Source: Erwinia phyllosphaerae (GTDB lineage: Bacteria > Pseudomonadota > Gammaproteobacteria > Enterobacterales > Enterobacteriaceae). Taken from it: a stretch of 64,000 nt of DNA. The stretch is taken from positions 62,001-126,000 of the forward strand of contig NZ_JAHSPF010000004.1 in NCBI RefSeq assembly GCF_019132875.1, in the 5' to 3' direction. Made by a program: the position numbers and the translations under genes. Shown here piece by piece: positions 60,375 to 64,000 of this stretch. Position 1 is the stretch's first letter. Each line of letters opens with the position of its first letter. The notes under the pieces were generated by a model. That model was not told where the DNA came from and made no database searches. It saw only the letters and a list, made by a program, of their open reading frames with translations.

Positions 60375-62152
60375 TTTGGCTCTCTCGTGGCAAGACGAAC
60401 AATAATAGAATTTTGCACCAGCTCTTTAGCTTCCTGCGGCCAGCTGAACAGAGTCTCGCCCGGCAATTGAGGCTGCGGCTGCGTTTTTTCACCGATATTC
60501 AGCGCAAGAGAAAGCGTACCATCGGGGAAAGTCCAGCTGACGGCGAAGAAGCCCGGCGCGGTATTAATTACCTTACCGCTGTGGCCGCCAGCGTTTGCCA
60601 GCAGCGGAACGATATGTTGCTGGCGCAGCGTCAACAGGCTTTTGCTGAAGGCCAGCCAGGCTTTGCCTTCTTCGCTTTGCAGTTTGTTCCAGTCCAGCTT
60701 TGAGATATGAAAAGTGTTTTCCGCGTTCGGATCGGGCACGCTTTCATCTTCATGTCCCGCATGGCCCTGAAACTCTCTGGCCCGGCCTTCACGTACCGCT
60801 CTGGCAAGATCGCCATGGAAGTCAGTGAAGAACAGGAAAGGGTTGGTTTCGCCATACTCTTCGCCCATAAACAGCAGCGGAATATGCGGCGAGCACAGCA
60901 GCGTGGCCAGCAACACTCTGGTACGTTCTGCACCGGCGAGCTGAATCAGCCTTTCCCCCTGCGCGCGGTTACCGACCTGATCGTGATTCTGGATAAAATC
61001 GACGAAGGCGACCGGCGGCTGGCCCGCGCTGGCTACGCCGCGTTTTTCGCCGGACTGCGCCGAGACTTCGCCCTGATAAGCAAAACCTTCCGTCAGGATA
61101 CGGGCAATCAGTTTTTCCGGCTCTCTGGCAAAGTCCTGATAGTAGGCATGCGTTTCGCCAGTCGCGAAAACGTGTATAGCGTTATGAAAATCATCATTCC
61201 ATTCGCCGGTAAACAGCGGCGCAGAACCATCTTCCTTACGCGGATGCAGGAAAATGACGTTGCGGCTGTCTTCGGTGGTCAGGTGCGCTGGCCGGTCGGT
61301 AATTTCGCTGCGGATGCGCTCGGCGATTTCAATCAGCGCGTGTTTTGCTGAAATATCTTCAATCTGATCGATAGCGTCAAAGCGCAGTCCGTCCAGGTTG
61401 AACTCTTTTAGCCAGTAGAGCGGGGCTTCCACAATATATTGGCGGGCCGCTGCGACATCGTAAGCGATACCCGCTCCCCAGGGCGTGACGCGCTCCTTAT
61501 GGAAAAAGTCGGGCGACAGCAGCGGCAGATAGTTGCCTTCCGGTCCGAAGTGGTTGAGCACGATATCCAGCACCACCGACAGGCCATGACCGTGCGCGGC
61601 GTCAATAAAGGCTTTAAAGTCATCCGGCGTGCCGTAGACGGAATGCGGTGCGTAAAGCAGCACGCCATCGTAACCCCAGCCACGGTTGCCACCAAACTGC
61701 GAGACGGGCAGCACTTCCAGCATCGTAACGCCAAGCCCGGCCAGATAAGGTAATTTCTCAATGGCAGCCTTAAAAGTGCCTTCCGGCGTGAAGGTGCCGA
61801 TATGCATTTCATAAACGACGGACTCTTCCCACGCGCGACCTTGCCACGGGTGCTGCCAGCTATAACTTTCCGGGTTAATGACTAACGAGGGGCCATTAAC
61901 ATCCGCTTTCTGGCCACGCGAGGCCGGATCGGGTATCACCAGGCCGTCAGGAAGCACAAAGTTATACTCGGTGCCCGGCGCAATGCCGCTTATTTCTGCT
62001 GTGAACCAGCCGTCTTCATCCCGGGTCATCTCGCGATCGTGGCCAGCGAGCCGTAGCTTTACGCTTTGTTGTCCCGTTGCCCATAAACGAAAACGGACCG
62101 TGTCGGCGGCCACGTACTCCGCGCCCCAGGTTTTGCTAAATGTTGATCCCAT
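60371..62152 (-). CDS. treZ: Maltooligosyl trehalose trehalohydrolase TreZ
   Basis: 593 residues. The N-terminal CBM48-like domain (about 1-95, WGAEYVAADTVRFRLWATGQQSVKLRL) is followed by the GH13 barrel with VYEMHIGTFTPEGTF, YDGVLLYAPHSVYGTPDDFKAF, VVLDIVLNHFGPEGNYLP, LDGLRFDAIDQI (nucleophile Asp), HLTTEDSRN and FIQNHDQVGNRA. It releases trehalose from the product of TreY. First gene of the operon; a 4-base overlap couples it to treY. An osmotic or desiccation-stress role is expected. Confidence 0.94.
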   Translation of the reverse strand: MGSTFSKTWGAEYVAADTVRFRLWATGQQSVKLRLAGHDREMTRDEDGWFTAEISGIAPGTEYNFVLPDGLVIPDPASRGQKADVNGPSLVINPESYSWQHPWQGRAWEESVVYEMHIGTFTPEGTFKAAIEKLPYLAGLGVTMLEVLPVSQFGGNRGWGYDGVLLYAPHSVYGTPDDFKAFIDAAHGHGLSVVLDIVLNHFGPEGNYLPLLSPDFFHKERVTPWGAGIAYDVAAARQYIVEAPLYWLKEFNLDGLRFDAIDQIEDISAKHALIEIAERIRSEITDRPAHLTTEDSRNVIFLHPRKEDGSAPLFTGEWNDDFHNAIHVFATGETHAYYQDFAREPEKLIARILTEGFAYQGEVSAQSGEKRGVASAGQPPVAFVDFIQNHDQVGNRAQGERLIQLAGAERTRVLLATLLCSPHIPLLFMGEEYGETNPFLFFTDFHGDLARAVREGRAREFQGHAGHEDESVPDPNAENTFHISKLDWNKLQSEEGKAWLAFSKSLLTLRQQHIVPLLANAGGHSGKVINTAPGFFAVSWTFPDGTLSLALNIGEKTQPQPQLPGETLFSWPQEAKELVQNSIIVRLATREPK

Positions 62153-62362
62153 TCCATAGCCTCGTTTATCACAGCGTGAGGCACCGCGCGGCCTTTCCGG
62201 CGATGCAAGCTTTTGATGAAATCATAGACTATTGCGCGGGGAGCGTTGCCTCTGTGGGGCAACGCACTGAAGCTTGATGCTAATCAACCTGTTTCCACCT
62301 GAGTCGAATAATATCAAACGTCCTTTTTTATATTTAAGCGACACACGCAGCGGGAAATAAAT

Positions 62363-62986
62363 TTGAAAAAGAATTCTTATACATTAAAGCATAATAAAAC
62401 GCCGGATGACATTAAGAAACATAAAGCATTACGCGGTTTGCGATGCTATGTTTCTTCATATTTCCACCATAAGCACAGGATACACCCTGACAGTAATACC
62501 TGTGAGCGCATTACGGAGGTGATAAATAAAATGTCTTCATCAGGAAAAAACGTCGCCCTGTTAAGTTATTGTAAAGCAAGGCATAGTGCAATAATATTTT
62601 GCGAGAGAGATACCTGGAGTATTGTTTCGGCATATGGCGATGGGGTGGTATATTATGGTGATTTATGCCATGAACAGCTGGTGGATATAATATACAGGGA
62701 ATCGACCGGCTGGAAAGACACAATAAAAATGTCAAATGTGGTTTATATCGGCGGTCTGAATATTATCAGCATGGAACAATATATTAATGAATTTGCATCG
62801 GTAAATAAATTTAAGATTTTCACTAATAATTGCTCACGATTTGCCGCGAATGTTTTGATTGCAGGAAGCGGTCAGCAAAAAGGTTTTTTTACACATGACA
62901 GACCCTGCCAGATGCCTGCAAATACCTTAGAGTTAGCAAAGGAAATAGACCGCTTCTTACAAAAAAGAAGGGGCATCGTCCGCTAA
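62363..62986 (+). CDS. AT-rich orphan protein of unknown function; His...Asn-Cys pattern of permuted papain-like type
   Basis: 207 residues from a TTG (CGGGAAA upstream); no earlier ATG is available. The coding sequence is clearly more AT-rich than its neighbours, pointing to horizontal acquisition. I recognise no named family. Two local motifs, ARHSAIIFCE (His 73) and TNNCSRFAANVLIAG (Cys 157), followed by MPANTLELAKEI, are in the order His then Asn-Cys. This is the order of circularly permuted NlpC/P60 or LRAT-like cysteine hydrolases. There is no signal peptide or membrane segment. A secreted-effector or toxin role is speculative. Confidence 0.62.
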   Translation: MKKNSYTLKHNKTPDDIKKHKALRGLRCYVSSYFHHKHRIHPDSNTCERITEVINKMSSSGKNVALLSYCKARHSAIIFCERDTWSIVSAYGDGVVYYGDLCHEQLVDIIYRESTGWKDTIKMSNVVYIGGLNIISMEQYINEFASVNKFKIFTNNCSRFAANVLIAGSGQQKGFFTHDRPCQMPANTLELAKEIDRFLQKRRGIVR

Positions 62987-63027
62987 GAGAGTAAACCGCT
63001 TCTTTTGAGGGGTGCCGGGGCGGCCCT

Positions 63028-63789
63028 TCAGGGCGCAAGGACCAGCGTCCAGCTTCCATCGCCCAGCGCTTCCTGGGCCGCCTTACCAAGCTGGGTATCG
63101 GTGATAATGCTGTCAAAGCAGCTCAGCGGCAGCGCCAGAAAGGTAGCAATTTTATTGAATTTGGAGCTGTCACTAAGCAGCACGCGTTTGCTGCTTACCT
63201 CACAGACTGTTTGTTTCACCGTCACTTTATCTTCGTCCGGTGTAAAAAGCCCGCGCGGCCCCCAGCAGGAGGCGGAGATAAAGGCGATGTCGATCGCCAG
63301 ATTGCGCAGGCTGCGTGCGGCATTTTCACCTACGCAGGAGCGATTCTCACGGCAGACTGTACCGCCGGTATGAATAATTCGGCAACCGCTGGATTCCATC
63401 AGTAAATTAGCCACCATAAAGTCATTGGTCACTACCAGCAGATCCTCTCTGTCAACCAGCTCACGCGCCAGCGCCAGCGTCGTTGTTCCTGCATCAATAT
63501 AGATACAGCTGTTGCGCGGGATCTGCTGTGCGGCATAACGGCCAATCGCATTCTTTTCCGCATTGTACAGGGCAGTTTTGGTCAGATGCGAAGGTTCCGA
63601 TGCCAGCCTTTCAGCAGAGCGTACGCCCCCTGAGACGGAAAGAAGCGCGCCTTGTTCTTCCAGTTTCTGTACATCACGGCGAATGGTCATATGGGAAACG
63701 CCGAGCCGTTCCGTCAGTTCACTAAAGCTCACTACGCCGCGCTCGGCAACCAGCGCCAGGATCTGTTGATGTCGTTCGACCGGGATCAC
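63028..63789 (-). CDS. DeoR-family transcriptional regulator
   Basis: 253 residues from a GTG (reads MIPVERHQQILALVAERG) placed 5 bases after AGGAG; a longer ATG frame extends into the operator region and is rejected. The DeoR HTH is residues about 4-58 (FSELTERLGVSHMTIRRDVQKLEEQG). The sugar-phosphate sensor domain shows IYIDAGTTTLALARELV, TGGTVCRENRSCVGENA and DIAFISASCWG. Such repressors control sugar or polyol catabolism and are inactivated by a phosphorylated sugar. Its target operon is probably to the right of the window. It resembles YgbI-type members, but I do not assign a symbol. Confidence 0.87.
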   Translation of the reverse strand: MIPVERHQQILALVAERGVVSFSELTERLGVSHMTIRRDVQKLEEQGALLSVSGGVRSAERLASEPSHLTKTALYNAEKNAIGRYAAQQIPRNSCIYIDAGTTTLALARELVDREDLLVVTNDFMVANLLMESSGCRIIHTGGTVCRENRSCVGENAARSLRNLAIDIAFISASCWGPRGLFTPDEDKVTVKQTVCEVSSKRVLLSDSSKFNKIATFLALPLSCFDSIITDTQLGKAAQEALGDGSWTLVLAP

Positions 63790-63798
63790 AATCACTCC

Positions 63799-63822
63799 TG
63801 TGAAATTTATCAATTTTTCACA
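63799..63822. promoter_or_regulatory. Candidate operator 1: TGTGA-N14-TCACA
   Basis: A 24-base inverted repeat, extended to 7-base arms TGTGAAA/TTTCACA, 10 bases upstream of the regulator GTG and touching its Shine-Dalgarno. The position suits autorepression. Confidence 0.5.
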
Positions 63823-63906
63823 TTGTAATGGAAATGCAGCAGCAGGCGAATAAAAAAAAGCGTGCGTAGCGTGGCGAAACGCGTGCCGTTTCAGGACTGG
63901 TGAGGA

Positions 63907-63930
63907 TGTGAAAATTTGTTCGCTATCACA
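63907..63930. promoter_or_regulatory. Candidate operator 2: TGTGA-N14-TCACA
   Basis: The same 5-base arms with the same 14-base spacing as operator 1, 108 bases further upstream. Both share the left half TGTGAAA. Two such sites invite DNA looping by a DeoR tetramer. Confidence 0.5.
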
Positions 63931-63944
63931 CGCAGAATCATTTT

Positions 63945-63960
63945 TGTGATGCGTGGCACA
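63945..63960. promoter_or_regulatory. CRP-site-like sequence
   Basis: TGTGA-N6-GCACA matches the CRP consensus TGTGA-N6-TCACA at 9 of 10 positions, just beyond operator 2. This is consistent with catabolite control of a sugar operon to the right. Confidence 0.45.
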
Positions 63961-64000
63961 TTTATTCAGCAGCCAGGCTGGCAAGATTAACAACATCGAA

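Noticed and set aside
63945..63960. Treating all TGTGA/TCACA repeats before the DeoR gene as CRP sites
   Set aside because: Only 63945-63960 has the 6-base CRP spacer; the other two have a 14-base spacer and fit a different dimeric regulator.

Overview
The window reads as a chromosomal segment of a gammaproteobacterium of the order Enterobacterales. The closest fit is an Erwiniaceae-type genome (Pantoea, Mixta or Erwinia). This is an inference from recognisable family members: a GMC flavoprotein with a triheme cytochrome of the periplasmic gluconate/ketogluconate dehydrogenase type, digH, bluF, a ydeP-like gene, a secreted-type mqo, treYZ and a large T6SS operon. Gene density is high. I see no rRNA, tRNA, insertion sequence, prophage or CRISPR array.

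Layout. 1-2.4 kb: 3' part of a membrane sugar-acid dehydrogenase operon. 2.7-6.1 kb: UvsE-type UV endonuclease, an OBAP/DUF1264 lipoprotein, and a cupin plus luciferase-like monooxygenase pair. 6.3-10.3 kb: the divisome hydrolase digH, an 0.8 kb gene-free stretch with two DnaA-box matches, an orphan sulfonate/nitrate-type binding protein and a LysR regulator. 10.6-14.3 kb: a DUF6404 protein and a leftward redox operon (envelope peroxiredoxin, a DsbD-like protein lacking its alpha domain, ECF sigma factor, NrsF-type anti-sigma). 14.4-17.7 kb: an Rpn-family nuclease and a TonB-dependent receptor with a Fur-box-like site. 17.7-18.7 kb: two divergent gene remnants (MocR-type aminotransferase, EamA transporter), both missing their 5' halves at one shared junction. 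18.8-21.6 kb: DapA-family aldolase, M20 amidohydrolase, DUF1471 protein. 22-27.8 kb: a sulfur-scavenging group (SfnB/DszC-like flavoprotein, Tat-exported binding protein, PLP beta-synthase, ABC permease and ATPase). 28-33.7 kb: a second Rpn nuclease, bluF, and the TPP-riboswitch operon tenA-thiZ-thiX-thiY.

34.2-53.3 kb is a single rightward T6SS operon: tssB, tssC, hcp, tssE, tssF, tssG, vgrG, a DUF6931-like gene, PAAR, tssA, tssJ, tssK, tssL, tssM, tssH and a VasL-like gene. All 13 core components are present. No recognisable toxin/immunity pair lies within it. After it come a YdeP-type molybdopterin oxidoreductase, mqo, the trehalose genes treZ-treY (leftward), an AT-rich orphan gene of unknown function with a His...Asn-Cys pattern, and a DeoR-family regulator whose upstream region carries two identically spaced inverted repeats.

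The points most worth a second look are: the internal, well-primed in-frame starts inside both rpn genes; the sigma/NrsF/mini-DsbD/peroxiredoxin operon; the double 5' truncation near 18.2 kb; the AT-rich orphan near 62.6 kb; and the paired operators in front of the DeoR gene.
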